Origin: Roseibium aggregatum
GTDB lineage: Bacteria > Pseudomonadota > Alphaproteobacteria > Rhizobiales > Stappiaceae
Direction: 5' to 3'
Assembly (NCBI RefSeq): GCF_017309185.1
Contig: NZ_JAEKJZ010000002.1
Location: forward strand, 603,647 to 667,646
Length of the DNA: 64,000 nt
Shown here: piece after piece, positions 1 to 11,405 of the stretch
Layout: every line of letters begins with the position of its first letter
Position numbering within the stretch: position 1 is the first letter of the stretch
Notes under the pieces: generated by a model
What the model was told of the DNA's origin: nothing
The model's database searches: none
What the model saw: the letters and a program-made list of their open reading frames with translations, nothing else
Position numbers and translations under genes: made by a program

Positions 1-276
1 GAGGATCTGAAACTCGTTGATTTCCCGCTGCCCGGAAAGCTTGACCGCCTCGACACCGAAGCCCGCTGCGGACAAAAGCGCCTCGGAGACCATGCGGCCA
101 TGGCCGCCTATGACTATTCCATAACCAATGGTTAAGGTTAAGAACCCCAGCGCGGCGGCAGAGCCCGTCCAGCGCGGCAGCTCCGCCAGACGGCCGGCGG
201 ACCGCCACACCGGCTGCCGGTGCAAACGCGCGACGCCGCGCCCGCGCGGCGCCAGTTCGGCCTCCAGCGGGGTCAA
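1..276 (-). CDS. ftsQ: Cell division protein FtsQ, N-terminal part (runs off window start)
   Basis: FtsQ links the early and late divisome as a bitopic inner-membrane protein with a periplasmic POTRA domain. The visible 92 codons give a basic cytoplasmic head, one hydrophobic segment at about residues 35-57 and the start of a POTRA domain (FGVEAVKLSGQREI), which fits the family. The gene follows ddl by about 24 bases as the last visible member of the dcw operon. I place the start at a TTG (276) because no ATG or GTG precedes the membrane segment in frame after the ddl stop; an AGGA lies about 10 bases upstream. The start is uncertain and the C-terminus is outside the window. Confidence 0.8.
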   Translation of the reverse strand, partial: MTPLEAELAPRGRGVARLHRQPVWRSAGRLAELPRWTGSAAALGFLTLTIGYGIVIGGHGRMVSEALLSAAGFGVEAVKLSGQREINEFQIL

Positions 277-299
277 CGTATTCCGGTCCTGTTTGAACC

Positions 300-1226
300 C
301 TAGCGACAGCAACTCGCGTCCTCAACCATCCAAGTTACCAGGTCCTTGAAACTCATCCCCTTGTGAGCCGCCATTTCCGGCACAAGAGAAGTCGGCGTCA
401 TGCCTGGCTGCGTGTTCACTTCAAGGCAGATCAGTTCGCCGGTTCCGTCCTCGCGTTCGTCGAAACGGAAATCGGCCCGGGAAACTCCCCGGCAATCCAA
501 CGCCTGATGCGCCCTGACTGCTAGTGTCTCTATGTTTTGGTAAACAATCGGTGAAATTTTTGCAGGAAGAATGTGTTTTGATCCGCCTTCAACATATTTT
601 GCGTCGTAGTCGTAGAAGCCATGCCCCTGCGGAACGATGTCTATTACACCGAGGGCCGTGTCGTTCATGACCGCGCAGGTCAGCTCCCGTCCGGGAATGA
701 ACCTTTCGCACATGAGAACATCCGGATAAGGCCAGTCCTCCCGGCTGAGCTCCTGCGGCGGAAATGCCTGATCTTCCTTGACAATCAGCACTCCGAAGCT
801 CGAACCTTCATTGATCGGCTTCAGCACGTAGGGCGGCTTCATCGGGTGTTCGTTGCGGATCTCGTGACGGTTCACGATGAGGTGTTCGGTGACCGGAATA
901 CCGGCCGCCGCCATCACCGCCTTGGCCTTGATCTTGTTCATCGCAAGGCTGGAAGCCATCACTCCGGAATGCGTGTAGGGGATGTTAAGAAATTCTAAAA
1001 TTCCCTGAATGCAACCGTCTTCCCCGTAAGGGCCGTGAAGGGCGTTGAACGCCACGTCGGGCTTCAATTCCTTCAGGACTGCGGAGATGTTCCGGTCCAC
1101 ATCGACACGGGTCACCTGGAACCCTGCCTCCTCGAGTGCATCCGCACAGTCCTTGCCGCTGGAAAGGCTGACCGGACGTTCGTGGACCCAGCCGCCCATC
1201 AGGACGGCAACATGTTTTCTGGCCAT
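300..1226 (-). CDS. ddl: D-alanine--D-alanine ligase
   Basis: ATP-grasp cytoplasmic enzyme that joins two D-alanines to supply the dipeptide added by MurF. The 308-residue length is normal. Family signatures are visible: the N-terminal glycine-rich [23 protein letters not shown], the [15 protein letters not shown] segment, the ATP-binding [14 protein letters not shown] and the C-terminal metal-binding [10 protein letters not shown]. Its ATG starts one base after the murB stop, so the two are translationally coupled. ddl lying between murB and ftsQ is the usual dcw order. Confidence 0.95.
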   Translation of the reverse strand: MARKHVAVLMGGWVHERPVSLSSGKDCADALEEAGFQVTRVDVDRNISAVLKELKPDVAFNALHGPYGEDGCIQGILEFLNIPYTHSGVMASSLAMNKIKAKAVMAAAGIPVTEHLIVNRHEIRNEHPMKPPYVLKPINEGSSFGVLIVKEDQAFPPQELSREDWPYPDVLMCERFIPGRELTCAVMNDTALGVIDIVPQGHGFYDYDAKYVEGGSKHILPAKISPIVYQNIETLAVRAHQALDCRGVSRADFRFDEREDGTGELICLEVNTQPGMTPTSLVPEMAAHKGMSFKDLVTWMVEDASCCR

Positions 1227-2198
1227 CTAAGCAGCCTCCCCTTCCTGTCCCAAAAACGGTTCGACCGCCCCTTCCGGGCCGAACGCTCCGAGACGTTTGA
1301 TTTCCCATTCGAGCCGGATGCCGCTGTGCTTGAGAACGCGGGCCCGCACGGTCTCCCCCAGAAGTTCCAGGTCGTGACCGGTCGCGTTGCCCGTGTTGAT
1401 CATGAAATTGCAGTGCATTTCCGACATTTGCGCCCCACCGACGGTCAGGCCGCGGCATCCCGCGGCATCGACTTCCTTCCAGGCGGATGTCCCCGGAGGG
1501 TTCTTGAAGGTCGATCCGCCGGTTTTCTCGCGGATCGGCTGAGCCCTTTCCCGGTGCGCGGTCACGTCGGCCATTTCCTGGCGGATCGCCTCTTCGTTCC
1601 GCGGTTCGCCTTCGAAGACGGCGGACGTGAAGATCAGATCCCCGGGTGCATCGGAATGCCGGTAGGCATAGCCCATGTCCGCATTGGTCAGAACGTGCCG
1701 GTTGCCGCCCCGGTCGTAGGCGGTGAGTTCGACCATGCGCTCCCGGGTTTCGGTTCCGTGGGCGCCAGCGTTCATGCGCAGGGCGCCGCCGAGCCCTCCG
1801 GGAATGCCGTTGTAGAACGCGAAGCCGCCAAGTCCCGCTTTCGCCGCGGCCTCGGCCAGACGCTTGTCGGGAACGGCGGCGCCGGCCTTCAACCGGTTGT
1901 TTCCGATCTCCTCAATCGCCCCGAAGCCCCTTGCGCTCAGACGGATCACAACGCCCTCAAGGCCTCCATCCCTGATCAGCAGGTTGGATCCGAGACCGAC
2001 CGGCAGAACCGGAACTTCCCGGGGCAGCTTTTCAAGGAAGGTTGCAAGGTCCTCCTCGTCGGCGGGCTGGAACATGAGCTGCGCCGGACCGCCGGTGCGG
2101 AACCAGGTAACGGTCGACAGACGCTGATTGGCGGTGAGTTTTCCGCGCGTATCCTGACCCAGCTCCGGATAGCGTTCAAGAAGATCGGGAAAGTCCAT
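1227..2198 (-). CDS. murB: UDP-N-acetylenolpyruvoylglucosamine reductase
   Basis: FAD- and NADPH-dependent cytoplasmic reductase that makes UDP-MurNAc, the second committed step of peptidoglycan precursor synthesis. The 323-residue protein has the FAD-binding stretch [24 protein letters not shown] and [18 protein letters not shown]. The GGSTFKNP motif carries the serine that protonates the intermediate, and a C-terminal [17 protein letters not shown] is present. The layout suits a type IIa-like enzyme of alphaproteobacteria. It follows murC by 9 bases. Confidence 0.95.
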   Translation of the reverse strand: MDFPDLLERYPELGQDTRGKLTANQRLSTVTWFRTGGPAQLMFQPADEEDLATFLEKLPREVPVLPVGLGSNLLIRDGGLEGVVIRLSARGFGAIEEIGNNRLKAGAAVPDKRLAEAAAKAGLGGFAFYNGIPGGLGGALRMNAGAHGTETRERMVELTAYDRGGNRHVLTNADMGYAYRHSDAPGDLIFTSAVFEGEPRNEEAIRQEMADVTAHRERAQPIREKTGGSTFKNPPGTSAWKEVDAAGCRGLTVGGAQMSEMHCNFMINTGNATGHDLELLGETVRARVLKHSGIRLEWEIKRLGAFGPEGAVEPFLGQEGEAA

Positions 2199-2207
2199 GC
2201 CCCCTCC

Positions 2208-3608
2208 TCAAGCCTCTTCAAGCTGTTTCGGCAATGCATAGGCCCATTGGGTGATGTTGCCGGCTCCGAGACAGACCACGAAGTCGCCCGGCTCCGCCAG
2301 TTTCCGTATCAAGCCGGGCAGCTCTTCCGGACCGCCGACGGCCTGAACGTTTCTGTGCCCCCTGGTCTTGAGGCCGGAGACGAGATCGGTGTGCGAGGCG
2401 CCTTCGATGGGCTGCTCGCCGGCCGCATAGACCGGAGCAATCACGACAGCGTCGGCATCGTTGAAGCAGTTCGAGAAATCGTCGAACAGGCTGTGGAGAC
2501 GGGAATAGCGATGCGGCTGCATCACGGCGATCACCTTGCCGGAAGTCGATTCCCTGGCTGCATGCAGGACCGCCCTGATCTCCACCGGGTGGTGGCCGTA
2601 ATCGTCGAAAATCTGAACGCCATTGACCGTCCCTGTATGCGTGAACCGGCGCTTGACGCCACCGAAGGCGGATATTCCCTTCTGGATCGCCTCCGGACCG
2701 ACGCCGAGCTGCGACGCCACCGCAATCGCCGCCGTTGCGTTGGAGACATTGTGAAGGCCGGGCATCGGCAGGACCAGATTGCGCAGTTCGATGGTTTCGC
2801 TGCTGCGCCGGTCGCGGATCGTCACCGAGAAGGTCGACTTTCCACCATCCATCGAAACATCGGAAAAGCGCACGTCGGCCTGCGGGTTGGTGCCGTAGGT
2901 CACGACCCGCCGGTCCTCGATCGTACCGATCATCGTCTGGACTTCCGGGTGATCCAGGCACATGACGGCGAAACCGTAAAAGGGCACGTTTTCCACGAAC
3001 TGGCGGAAGGCCGCCCGGACACCGGCGAAGTCGCCATAGTGATCGAGGTGTTCGGGATCGATATTGGTGACGATGGCGACGTCGGCCGGCAGCTTGACGA
3101 AAGTGCCGTCGCTCTCGTCGGCCTCGACCACCATCCAGTCGCCTTCGCCCATGCGGGCATTGGTGCCATAGGCATTGATGATGCCGCCGTTGATCACCGT
3201 CGGATCGAGCCCGCCTGCATCGAGCAGCGCCGCCACCATGGACGTGGTGGTTGTCTTGCCATGGGTGCCGCCGACCGCGATCGCCTGTTTGAAGCGCATC
3301 AGTTCAGCCAGCATTTCCGCCCGCCGCACCACGGGGATCAGCCTTTCGCGGGCCGCGACCAGCTCCGGATTGTCCTTCCTGATGGCCGAGGATACGACCA
3401 GCACCTCGGCCTCGCCCAGATTGTCCGCGCTGTGGCCGACTGCGACGTCAATTCCGTGTGCGCGCAAGCGCTGCACATTGGCGTTTTCCGCCATGTCGGA
3501 GCCCTGAACCTGATAGCCGAGCGTCTTCAGCACCTCCGCGATGCCGCTCATGCCGATGCCCCCTATGCCGACGAAATGCACCGGGCCGATATCCTGCGGC
3601 ATCTTCAT
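2208..3608 (-). CDS. murC: UDP-N-acetylmuramate--L-alanine ligase
   Basis: Mur ligase adding the first residue, L-alanine, to UDP-MurNAc in the cytoplasm with ATP. The 466 residues show the three-domain Mur ligase plan: N-terminal Rossmann [16 protein letters not shown] for UDP, central P-loop [11 protein letters not shown] near residue 110, the ADESDGTF segment, and a C-terminal domain containing [10 protein letters not shown] and the QPHRYSR stretch typical of MurC. It lies 17 bases after murG and 9 before murB, on the same strand. Confidence 0.96.
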   Translation of the reverse strand: MKMPQDIGPVHFVGIGGIGMSGIAEVLKTLGYQVQGSDMAENANVQRLRAHGIDVAVGHSADNLGEAEVLVVSSAIRKDNPELVAARERLIPVVRRAEMLAELMRFKQAIAVGGTHGKTTTTSMVAALLDAGGLDPTVINGGIINAYGTNARMGEGDWMVVEADESDGTFVKLPADVAIVTNIDPEHLDHYGDFAGVRAAFRQFVENVPFYGFAVMCLDHPEVQTMIGTIEDRRVVTYGTNPQADVRFSDVSMDGGKSTFSVTIRDRRSSETIELRNLVLPMPGLHNVSNATAAIAVASQLGVGPEAIQKGISAFGGVKRRFTHTGTVNGVQIFDDYGHHPVEIRAVLHAARESTSGKVIAVMQPHRYSRLHSLFDDFSNCFNDADAVVIAPVYAAGEQPIEGASHTDLVSGLKTRGHRNVQAVGGPEELPGLIRKLAEPGDFVVCLGAGNITQWAYALPKQLEEA

Positions 3609-3625
3609 GGCCGTTCTCCCTTGTC

Positions 3626-4726
3626 TTAATTCGCTCTTGTTGCCGCAACCGTTTCAACCAGATCGGCAAGACGCTTCACCGCATCCGGCTTCGCCACGCC
3701 CCGCGCCTTTTCCGCCGCCTGCGCAAGCATCTCCGGCGCATTCATGAAACGGGAAATTTCCCTGGAAAGCCGGTCCGGAGTGAGGTCCGCCTGCCGGATC
3801 GGCCAAGCACCGCCCACCTGTTCCAGAACCTTGGCATTGGCCGCCTGATCCTGATCGATCGCACCGGGCAGCGGCACGAGGATGGCGGGCCGCCCCAGCA
3901 CGCTGAGTTCGCTGACCGTGGAGGCTCCCGACCGGCAGAGCACCAGATGCGCCAGTGCGATCCGTTGAGGCATGTCCTGGAAAAACGGCGCGCATTCTGA
4001 GGCAATTCCCAATTCCGCGTAGACCGCCTGCACACGCTCCATGTCTTCTGGCCGGCATTGCTGGACGATGCGCAGTCTCGCGCGGGTTTCCTCGTCAAGC
4101 AACTGCAGCGCGGGCGGCAAGAGGTCGGAAAAGAACCTGGCGCCTTGCGAACCGCCAAAAACCAGAAGCTTGAACTCACCACCGGCTTCCGGCGGCGTGT
4201 AAGGCAGTCCGGCGGCGTCCAGCACGGTGTCCCGCACGGGATTGCCGGTTTCGACCAGTTTGCCTGACAAGGCAGCAGGCAAATCCGCGATCGGCACACT
4301 GGTGGCGATTGCCGTGACACCCTTGGCAAGCAGCCTGTTGGCCCGGCCCATGACGCCATTGGCCTCATGCAGGATCGACGGTGTCCCGGTCAGGCGAGCG
4401 GCGAACATCGGCGGAAAGGTCGGATAACCGCCGAACCCCGCAACCACGTCCGGCTTCAAGGCCTTTATCACGGCGCGAGCCTGCAGCATTCCGCGCAACA
4501 AGCTGAAACCGGTGCGGGCAAGGGAAACCGGATTGCGTCCGCGGATGGTCTCCGACGCGATGATATGGACTTTCCGGGCGGGAAAGGCCGTACCGTATTT
4601 GTCGGCGCGCTCGTCCGTGGCAAGCTCCACGGTCCAGCCGCGCCGGTTCAGTTCGCTTGCCAGCGCCTGAGCGGGAAAAAGGTGGCCGCCTGTACCGCCG
4701 GCCGTCAGTAACACTGTCTTGCTCAT
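3626..4726 (-). CDS. murG: Undecaprenyl-PP-MurNAc-pentapeptide GlcNAc transferase
   Basis: Peripheral inner-membrane GT-B glycosyltransferase that converts lipid I to lipid II. The N-terminal [19 protein letters not shown] is the acceptor-side G-loop of Mur[10 protein letters not shown] the second N-domain signature, and FGGSQGARF the start of the C-domain UDP-GlcNAc fold, followed by [11 protein letters not shown]. The length of 366 residues is standard. It sits 16 bases after ftsW. Confidence 0.96.
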   Translation of the reverse strand: MSKTVLLTAGGTGGHLFPAQALASELNRRGWTVELATDERADKYGTAFPARKVHIIASETIRGRNPVSLARTGFSLLRGMLQARAVIKALKPDVVAGFGGYPTFPPMFAARLTGTPSILHEANGVMGRANRLLAKGVTAIATSVPIADLPAALSGKLVETGNPVRDTVLDAAGLPYTPPEAGGEFKLLVFGGSQGARFFSDLLPPALQLLDEETRARLRIVQQCRPEDMERVQAVYAELGIASECAPFFQDMPQRIALAHLVLCRSGASTVSELSVLGRPAILVPLPGAIDQDQAANAKVLEQVGGAWPIRQADLTPDRLSREISRFMNAPEMLAQAAEKARGVAKPDAVKRLADLVETVAATRAN

Positions 4727-4742
4727 AAAACCGGTCGAAAAG

Positions 4743-5900
4743 TTACATCAAAGAAGAAGGTGAAAGCCGGCTCACTGTGACGACGTCACCGCGGGTCGGC
4801 CGTGGCCGTTTGCGGGTCAGGGCCAGAATGGCGCCGGCGGTCATGGCGGAGGACAGCAGAGACGATCCGCCGTAGGAAATAAATGGCAGGGTCATGCCCT
4901 TTGAAGGCATCAAATGAAGGTTCACGGCCAGATTGATCGTTGCCTGAAGGCCGAACAGGACAACCAGCCCCGCAGTTGCCAGCCGGCTGAAGGCGTCCTG
5001 ATCCCGGCTGGCGTGATTGAGGCCGCGCAGGACGATAAAGGCGAACACGGAGACCAGCAGCAGGCAGACGACGACACCGAATTCCTCGCCGACCACCGCG
5101 AAGATGAAATCCGTGTGGCTGTCGGGAAGAATCCGCTTCACCGTGCCCTCGCCCGGACCGCGCCCGAACCAGCCCCCGGCCAGAAAGGAATCCATCGCGG
5201 TGTCGACCTGGAACGTATCTCCGGAGCTTGGGTCGAGGAACCGGTCCACCCGGTTGGTAACGTGCGGCAGAAAGGCGTAGGCGGCGAACAATCCGGCGAT
5301 GCCGACCACGCCGAGCGCCATGATGATCAGCCACGAGATCCCGTTGAGGAAAAACAATCCCGCCCAGACCAGCCCCAGAAGCATGGTCTGACCGAAATCC
5401 GGCTGTGCGATCAGAAGGGCTGCGCAGATGGCGAACAGGACAAAGGCGAACAGAACGCCCGGAACTTCGCGCCGCCGCCCGCTTTCCGAAAGGAGAAACG
5501 CGATCAGCACGACAAACGCGGGCTTGAGGAATTCGGACGGCTGAATGGAGAAGCCCGCGAGGTAGATCCAGCGACGCGCGCCCTTGGCTTCCAGGCCCAC
5601 GAACAGTGTGGCGACCATCAAGACAAGCGACACGACGAAGAGGATCAGTGCCGCCCGCCGCACCATGCGCGGTGTCATGAGCGAGGCGCCAAGCATGACC
5701 GCGATGGCGGGCAGCAGAAAGAGCGACTGACGTTTGACGAAGAAGAAGGTCTCGACGCCGATCCGTTCCGCCACCGGAGGACTGGCGGCGAACGACAGGA
5801 CCACGCCTCCGACCATCAGAATACCGAAAGCGGCAAGCAGGTAGTGATCCACGGTCCAGAGCCATTCGGCAAACCGGCTGCGATCCGCGCGCGACACCAT
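4743..5900 (-). CDS. ftsW: Septal peptidoglycan glycosyltransferase FtsW
   Basis: SEDS-family polytopic membrane protein that polymerises lipid II at the septum in partnership with FtsI. The 385-residue protein is strongly hydrophobic with about ten predicted membrane spans. SEDS signatures include the ARRWIYLAGFSIQPSEFLKPAFV stretch (ending about residue 130) with its conserved PSE, the GPGEGTVKRILPDSHTDFIFAVVGEE region (about 240-265), and the C-terminal PFISYGGSSL. Its start codon overlaps the murD stop by one base (TAATG). Confidence 0.95.
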   Translation of the reverse strand: MVSRADRSRFAEWLWTVDHYLLAAFGILMVGGVVLSFAASPPVAERIGVETFFFVKRQSLFLLPAIAVMLGASLMTPRMVRRAALILFVVSLVLMVATLFVGLEAKGARRWIYLAGFSIQPSEFLKPAFVVLIAFLLSESGRRREVPGVLFAFVLFAICAALLIAQPDFGQTMLLGLVWAGLFFLNGISWLIIMALGVVGIAGLFAAYAFLPHVTNRVDRFLDPSSGDTFQVDTAMDSFLAGGWFGRGPGEGTVKRILPDSHTDFIFAVVGEEFGVVVCLLLVSVFAFIVLRGLNHASRDQDAFSRLATAGLVVLFGLQATINLAVNLHLMPSKGMTLPFISYGGSSLLSSAMTAGAILALTRKRPRPTRGDVVTVSRLSPSSLM

Positions 5901-7300
5901 TACGCCACCTCCTGATTGTTTTCAGCATCAGGCAAGGCACGCACCGCGTCTACAAAAGCTGCGCCCCGCAATTCGAAATTCGGAAACTGGTCGAAGCTCG
6001 CACAGGCGGGAGACAGCAGGATGGCGATTTCCGCAGCCTCGTCTTCCGCCGCCTCGGCCGCGGCGTCCGCGACCGCCTGGGGCAATGTTCCGCAGACTTT
6101 GTAGGGCACCCGCCCGTCCAGGGTCTTGGCGAAGTCGCCCGCCGCTTCTCCGATCAGAAATGTCTTTGCAATCCTGGGAAAATAATTGTCGAGCGAGGAA
6201 ATCCCGCCCGCTTTCGCCCGTCCGCCCGCGATCCAGTAGATCCGGTCGAAACTGGACAGGGCCCGCGCCGCGGCATCCGCGTTGGTCGCCTTGGAATCGT
6301 TGATGAACAGGATACGCCCGCGCCTGTCCACGACCTCCATGCGGTGATGAAGGCCTGGAAAGGATTTCAGCGCCTCGGCGATCTTCTCCGCCGGAAGTTC
6401 CAGCGCGCGAAGCGTGGCCGCGGCTGCGGCCGCGTTCTGCCCATTGTGGTCGCCGCGCAGGCTGTCGATGCCGCCAAGAAGCGCGACTTCATGCTGGGCG
6501 CCGTCCTTCGCCTCGTACAGCCGGTCGTACCGCGCGTAGAGACCGTTGGTCAGTTCCCGCTCGCCGGCGATCCGGCAGACCGGTTTGCGCGCAAGTTCAA
6601 GCCTGTCGGCGATCGAGGACGACATCAGGTCGTCAACGCCGACAACCGCCACCTTGGCTCCCGCGACCAGGCGTTCCTTGATTGCGGCGTAATTTTCCAT
6701 GGAACCGTGCCGGTCAAGGTGATCCGGCGAAAGGTTCAGGTGAACGCCGACTGTCGCGTCAAGCGTCGGCGCCAGGTCGATCTGATAGGAAGAGCATTCG
6801 ATGACGTAGTGCCGCCCCGGCTGCGGCGGCTCAAGGTCCAGAACGGGTGTGCCGATGTTGCCTCCCATCTGAACGTCGCGGCCGAGCACCTTCAGCAGGT
6901 GGGCTATCAGCGCGGTCGTTGTCGATTTTCCGTTGGTGCCGGTAATCGCGATCAGGGGCGCCGCCGGACAGACCTGGCGCCGCTCGCGGCAGAAGAGCTC
7001 GACATCGCCTATGATTTCAACGCCGGCGTCCCGTGCAAGGACAGCGGACCAGTGCGGTTCCGGATGAGTGAGCGGCACGCCCGGCGCAAGCACCAACGCC
7101 GCGACCCCGTCCCACTCCAGGTCTCTCAGGTCTCTCGTGGCAAGGCCTTCCAGGGCGGCCGCCTCAACCCGAGCCGCATTGTCGTCGAAACACACCACAT
7201 CCGCGCCACCCGCCTTCAAGGCCCGCGCCGTCGACAGGCCGGATCCGCCGAGCCCGAACAAGGCGACTTTTCTGTCCTTGAATGTGGTGACTGGGATCAT
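5900..7300 (-). CDS. murD: UDP-N-acetylmuramoyl-L-alanine--D-glutamate ligase
   Basis: Adds D-glutamate to UDP-MurNAc-L-Ala with ATP. The 466-residue protein has an N-terminal [21 protein letters not shown]-binding loop, the P-loop [14 protein letters not shown] near residue 120, [11 protein letters not shown], and the C-terminal [11 protein letters not shown] that is diagnostic for MurD. It is 5 bases from the mraY stop and overlaps ftsW. Confidence 0.96.
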   Translation of the reverse strand: MIPVTTFKDRKVALFGLGGSGLSTARALKAGGADVVCFDDNAARVEAAALEGLATRDLRDLEWDGVAALVLAPGVPLTHPEPHWSAVLARDAGVEIIGDVELFCRERRQVCPAAPLIAITGTNGKSTTTALIAHLLKVLGRDVQMGGNIGTPVLDLEPPQPGRHYVIECSSYQIDLAPTLDATVGVHLNLSPDHLDRHGSMENYAAIKERLVAGAKVAVVGVDDLMSSSIADRLELARKPVCRIAGERELTNGLYARYDRLYEAKDGAQHEVALLGGIDSLRGDHNGQNAAAAAATLRALELPAEKIAEALKSFPGLHHRMEVVDRRGRILFINDSKATNADAAARALSSFDRIYWIAGGRAKAGGISSLDNYFPRIAKTFLIGEAAGDFAKTLDGRVPYKVCGTLPQAVADAAAEAAEDEAAEIAILLSPACASFDQFPNFELRGAAFVDAVRALPDAENNQEVA

Positions 7301-7305
7301 GCGGC

Positions 7306-8391
7306 CTACCTCAGTTTCAGTGTGGCAAGGCCGATCAGGGCAAGGACCACCGAGATGATCCAGAAGCGGATCACCACCTGGCTTTCGGTCCAGCCCAGGA
7401 TCTCGAAATGATGATGGATCGGCGCCATGCGGAACACGCGCTTGCCGGTCAGCTTGAAGGAAATCACCTGAACGATGACGGAAACCGCCTCAAGCACGAA
7501 CAGGCCGCCGATGATCGCGAGAACGATCTCGTGTTTCGTGGCGACCGCGATGGCGCCGATCATTCCTCCGAGCGCAAGCGATCCGGTGTCGCCCATGAAG
7601 ATCGCGGCCGGCGGCGCGTTGAACCAGAGAAACCCGAGCCCGGCTCCGATCACGGCACCGCAAAGAACCGCAAGCTCCCCCGTTCCGGCCACGTGATGGA
7701 TCTGCAGGTAGTTTGCGAAAACCGCGTTCCCCGAAAGATAGGCAATCAGTCCGAAAGAGGCGCAGGCAATCATGACCGGAACGATCGCAAGGCCGTCGAG
7801 ACCGTCGGTCAGATTGACCGCGTTGCCGGCCCCGACCATGACGATCGCGGCGAAGGGGATGAAGATCAGCCCGAGATTGAGCGTGAATTCCTTGATGAAG
7901 GGAAAGGCGATTGCTTCGGAGTACTCGGAAGAATCGAGCAGCGTCACAGCAAAGGCCGCGAGCGCCGCGATCACGAACTCCAGACCCAGCCTGGCCTTGC
8001 CGCCGAAACCCTTGTGGGACGATTTGGTCACCTTGAGGTAGTCGTCGTAAAAACCGATGGATCCGAAGCCGAGCGTTACCCCGATCACCACCCAGACATA
8101 GGGGTTGGACAGATCCGCCCACAACAGCGCGGCAACAAGGGCACCGGACAGGATCATCAGACCGCCCATCGTCGGCGTGCCCTTCTTGGTCAGAAGATGG
8201 CTTTCGGGACCGTCGGAGCGGATCGGCTGGCCGTGCCCCTGGCGCAGTCGCAGGCTGGCGATGATTTTCGGTCCGAAAAGGAACACGAAAAACAACGCCG
8301 TCATGATCGCTCCGCCGGTCCGGAACGTGATGTAGCGGAAAACATTCAGCGCTGAAATCTGATCTGCAAACTGGCCAAGAAAATAAAACAT
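7306..8391 (-). CDS. mraY: Phospho-N-acetylmuramoyl-pentapeptide transferase
   Basis: Polytopic inner-membrane enzyme that transfers phospho-MurNAc-pentapeptide to undecaprenyl phosphate, making lipid I. The 361 residues contain the expected motifs: [12 protein letters not shown], the aspartate pair in FYDDYLKV, the [13 protein letters not shown] segment, the [11 protein letters not shown] loop and the histidine-rich MAPIHHHFE near the C-terminus. About ten membrane spans are visible. It lies between murF and murD. Confidence 0.97.
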   Translation of the reverse strand: MFYFLGQFADQISALNVFRYITFRTGGAIMTALFFVFLFGPKIIASLRLRQGHGQPIRSDGPESHLLTKKGTPTMGGLMILSGALVAALLWADLSNPYVWVVIGVTLGFGSIGFYDDYLKVTKSSHKGFGGKARLGLEFVIAALAAFAVTLLDSSEYSEAIAFPFIKEFTLNLGLIFIPFAAIVMVGAGNAVNLTDGLDGLAIVPVMIACASFGLIAYLSGNAVFANYLQIHHVAGTGELAVLCGAVIGAGLGFLWFNAPPAAIFMGDTGSLALGGMIGAIAVATKHEIVLAIIGGLFVLEAVSVIVQVISFKLTGKRVFRMAPIHHHFEILGWTESQVVIRFWIISVVLALIGLATLKLR

Positions 8392-8401
8392 CGGTTGCCC
8401 C

Positions 8402-9832
8402 TTACGCCGCAGCGGTATCGTCCGCTGGCGGATATTCTTTTTTCAAGGCCTCGACAAGGGGCCCCATACGCGTTCCGAGCGACCCTTTGATCATAACAAC
8501 ATCGCCGGGGCGAACATCGCTCACAAGCACGTCTTCCAAACCTTTTGCGTCTTCCGCGTAATGGCAGCGCAATTTCTGTGGAAGTTCTTCCCAGAGCGCA
8601 TGCATGTGCGGTCCGGCGCAATAGACGGCATCGATTCCGGCCTCTCCGATCGGCTGAGCCAGTTGCGCATGCAGGCGGTCCGCCTCCGCGCCGAGTTCGC
8701 GCATGTCGCCAATCACCGCGATCCGCCGGCCGGGGCGCTTGACGGGCGCCTCGCCAAGAACGGCAAGAGCCGCGCGCATGGACGCCGGATTGGCGTTGTA
8801 GCTCTCATCGATCAGGAACAGCTCTCCTCCCTTGAGAGGCAATCTGTTCACTTCGCCCCGCCCCTTGGGCGCCCGCATCTCGTCCAGGGCGAGCCCCGCC
8901 TTGGCGAGATCCGCGCCCAGGTCGCAAACCGCGGTCAACACCGCCAGACTGTTTTTCACGTGATGCTTGCCGGCCGCGCCAATCTTGTAAGTGATTTCCT
9001 GACCCAGGATCACCGCATCGACACTGGACCCGGACGGATAGCTTGCAACATTGCGCACATGACTGTCGGCGGACGGTGTCTCGCCGAAGGTGTGTATCTC
9101 GGGCACCCCCGCGGTCGCCGCCAGGAATCTGAGAAGATCGAACTGCAGATTGTCCCTGTTCAGGATCGCAATGCCGCCCGGCTCGAGACCGTCGAAGATT
9201 TCCGCCTTTGCCTGGGCGATCTTCTCAACCGATTCGAAAAACTCCAGGTGAACCGGCTGGACCGTGGTGATGACCGCCACATGCGGGCGCACCATCCTGA
9301 CCAGCGGGGTGATTTCGCCCGGATGGTTCATGCCGATCTCGAACACGCCGTAGTCCGCGTCCGCCGGCATGCGAGCCAGGGTCAGCGGCACACCCCAGTG
9401 ATTGTTGAAGGAGGCGACGGACGCATGCACCTTGCCCGAGGGTTCAAGGGTCAATCTGAGCGCTTCCTTCGTGCCGGTCTTGCCAACGGACCCGGTGACC
9501 GCCACGATGCGAGCATTCGTGCGCGCCCTGGCCGCGATCGCGAGTTTGCGCAGGGCATCCAGAGGATCCGGGACCACAACGTAGCGTCCATCGGCGGGCA
9601 GCTCCGACAGCTTTTGTTCGCCAACCAGAGCAAGCGCCGCGCCTGCCTCCAGCGCCGCGGCGACATAGTCGTGACCGTCCAGCCGGTCGCCCTTGATGGC
9701 GACAAAGGCGTCTCCGGGCTGAAGTGTCCTGCTGTCGATCGAGATCCCGCCGATTTCCGACCCCGCCTCGCCTTTCACTCGGCCACCGGCGGCTTCAACA
9801 AATTCGCTCAATGTCCAAAGCGGGTCGCTCAT
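8402..9832 (-). CDS. murF: UDP-N-acetylmuramoyl-tripeptide--D-alanyl-D-alanine ligase
   Basis: Adds the D-Ala-D-Ala dipeptide made by Ddl to the UDP-MurNAc-tripeptide. The 476-residue Mur ligase has an N-terminal UDP-binding domain, the P-loop [15 protein letters not shown] (about residue 110), [10 protein letters not shown], and the C-terminal [15 protein letters not shown] that is characteristic of MurF. The start ATG overlaps the murE stop by four bases (ATGA), implying translational coupling. Confidence 0.96.
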   Translation of the reverse strand: MSDPLWTLSEFVEAAGGRVKGEAGSEIGGISIDSRTLQPGDAFVAIKGDRLDGHDYVAAALEAGAALALVGEQKLSELPADGRYVVVPDPLDALRKLAIAARARTNARIVAVTGSVGKTGTKEALRLTLEPSGKVHASVASFNNHWGVPLTLARMPADADYGVFEIGMNHPGEITPLVRMVRPHVAVITTVQPVHLEFFESVEKIAQAKAEIFDGLEPGGIAILNRDNLQFDLLRFLAATAGVPEIHTFGETPSADSHVRNVASYPSGSSVDAVILGQEITYKIGAAGKHHVKNSLAVLTAVCDLGADLAKAGLALDEMRAPKGRGEVNRLPLKGGELFLIDESYNANPASMRAALAVLGEAPVKRPGRRIAVIGDMRELGAEADRLHAQLAQPIGEAGIDAVYCAGPHMHALWEELPQKLRCHYAEDAKGLEDVLVSDVRPGDVVMIKGSLGTRMGPLVEALKKEYPPADDTAAA

Positions 9833-11298
9833 GGGTTTCCTTCAACACTGATCGCGCGTGCGACGGCTTCATGGTCCGAAAACGGAATCACTGTGTCCCC
9901 AACAATCTGGCCCGTTTCGTGGCCTTTTCCGGCTACACACAGAATATCGCCCGCGTTCAGCCTGCGGACCCCCTCGGCGATGGCCTCGTAGCGGTCGCCG
10001 ATTTCAAGCGCGCCCGGCGCGCCGCTCAGGACGGCCTTGCGGATCTCGGCCGGGTTCTCCGAGCGCGGATTGTCGTCCGTGACGATGACAAGATCGGCAT
10101 GGCGGGCGGCGGCGGCTCCCATCAGCTCGCGCTTGCCGGGGTCGCGGTCCCCGCCCGCTCCGATGACAACGCCAAGCTTGCCTTGCGTGAACGGTTTCAG
10201 CGACGCGAGCGCATTGTCCAGCGCGTCCGGCTTGTGCGCATAATCGACGAAGACCAGCCCGCCGTCCTTCGTTTTACCGGCAAGTTCCAGACGGCCCGGC
10301 GCGCCTTTCAGGTTTTCGAGCGCCCGCATGACCGCGCCCGTGTCGATGCCGGCGGCAATGGCGAGACCGGCCGCGACAAGAGCGTTGGAAACCTGGAACC
10401 GGCCGATCAGGGGCAAAAACACCTTGTATTCGCCGCGGGCGGTCTCGAGGGTGAGAAGCTGCCCCGCGCCTGAGGGACGCAACCCTGTCAGCCTGACATC
10501 CTTGCCGGTCTCGCCGACGGTCAGTACGGGATGCCCCTGCTCCGCCGCGACCGCCAGGACACGATCGGCGTATTTTTCGCCTGGGTCGACGACCACCGTT
10601 CCGCCTGCGGGAAGCAAATCCGCAAACAGCCGCAACTTGGCTTGCAGATAGTCCTCGATTGTCGGGTGGTAGTCCATGTGGTCGCGGCCGAGGTTGGTAA
10701 ACGCCGCCGCGGTCAGATGTACGCCGTCGAGCCGGTGTTGATCCAGGCCGTGGGAAGAAGCTTCCAGCGCGACGTAGTCGATACCTTCGGCGGCAAGCGC
10801 GGAGAGTTCTTTTTGAAGAGCGACCGGATCCGGTGTCGTCAGGCCGCCATAGGACTCTCCGCCCGGCTTGATCGTACCGAGCGTCCCGAGACTGGCGGCC
10901 GGATGTCCGGCCGACTGAAAAATCTGACGGGCGAAATGTGCAACGGAGGTCTTTCCCGCCGTTCCGGTGACCGCAACGATCGTATCCGGCTGACGGCCAT
11001 AGAAACGCGCCGCCATCTTCGCCAGCGCCTGCCGCGGTTCCTGCGCTCCGATGACGACAACCGTTTCAGGCACCATCGCGCGCACCTGCCCGATCGCGTC
11101 TTCCGCGCACAGGATGGCGGCCGCGCCGGCCGCGGCCGCATTGGGTGCGAACCGGGTTCCGTCGACCGAAGCGCCCTTCAAGGCGGCGAACAGAAAATCG
11201 GGCCCGACGACGCGGCTGTCCGCCGTCAGTCCCGTAATCTTCTTACCCTTTGCCGTGTCCGGCAGCATGAAGCCGGCGGCCAGATAGTCTAGATCCAT
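9829..11298 (-). CDS. murE: UDP-N-acetylmuramoyl-L-alanyl-D-glutamate--2,6-diaminopimelate ligase
   Basis: Adds the third residue of the stem peptide. The 489 residues contain the P-loop TGTAGKTSVAHFAR (about residue 113), LEASSHGLDQ and TNLGRDHMDYH. The DDNPRSE motif near residue 405 is the DNPR signature of meso-diaminopimelate-adding MurE enzymes, so the wall is predicted to be DAP-type, as in other Gram-negatives. The 107-base gap to ftsI upstream is the largest gap between genes inside this dcw cluster. Confidence 0.96.
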   Translation of the reverse strand: MDLDYLAAGFMLPDTAKGKKITGLTADSRVVGPDFLFAALKGASVDGTRFAPNAAAAGAAAILCAEDAIGQVRAMVPETVVVIGAQEPRQALAKMAARFYGRQPDTIVAVTGTAGKTSVAHFARQIFQSAGHPAASLGTLGTIKPGGESYGGLTTPDPVALQKELSALAAEGIDYVALEASSHGLDQHRLDGVHLTAAAFTNLGRDHMDYHPTIEDYLQAKLRLFADLLPAGGTVVVDPGEKYADRVLAVAAEQGHPVLTVGETGKDVRLTGLRPSGAGQLLTLETARGEYKVFLPLIGRFQVSNALVAAGLAIAAGIDTGAVMRALENLKGAPGRLELAGKTKDGGLVFVDYAHKPDALDNALASLKPFTQGKLGVVIGAGGDRDPGKRELMGAAAARHADLVIVTDDNPRSENPAEIRKAVLSGAPGALEIGDRYEAIAEGVRRLNAGDILCVAGKGHETGQIVGDTVIPFSDHEAVARAISVEGNP

Positions 11299-11405
11299 GT
11301 CACCCGATCATCCGGTTTGTGCGTCGTCATTCCAGGCATTCCAGAACGCCGGTTTCCGGCTGCGACCCCGCCGGCGATCAATGCTCCCTGATATCGTCTT
11401 CCCCT

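Noticed and set aside
1035..3629. 864-codon open frame on the plus strand opposite murB and murC
   Set aside because: It is the antisense shadow of two strongly conserved genes in GC-rich DNA; its translation has no recognisable motif and no ribosome binding site.
8561..9991. 476-codon plus-strand frame opposite murF
   Set aside because: Antisense shadow; low-complexity Arg/Gly/His composition and no start signal.
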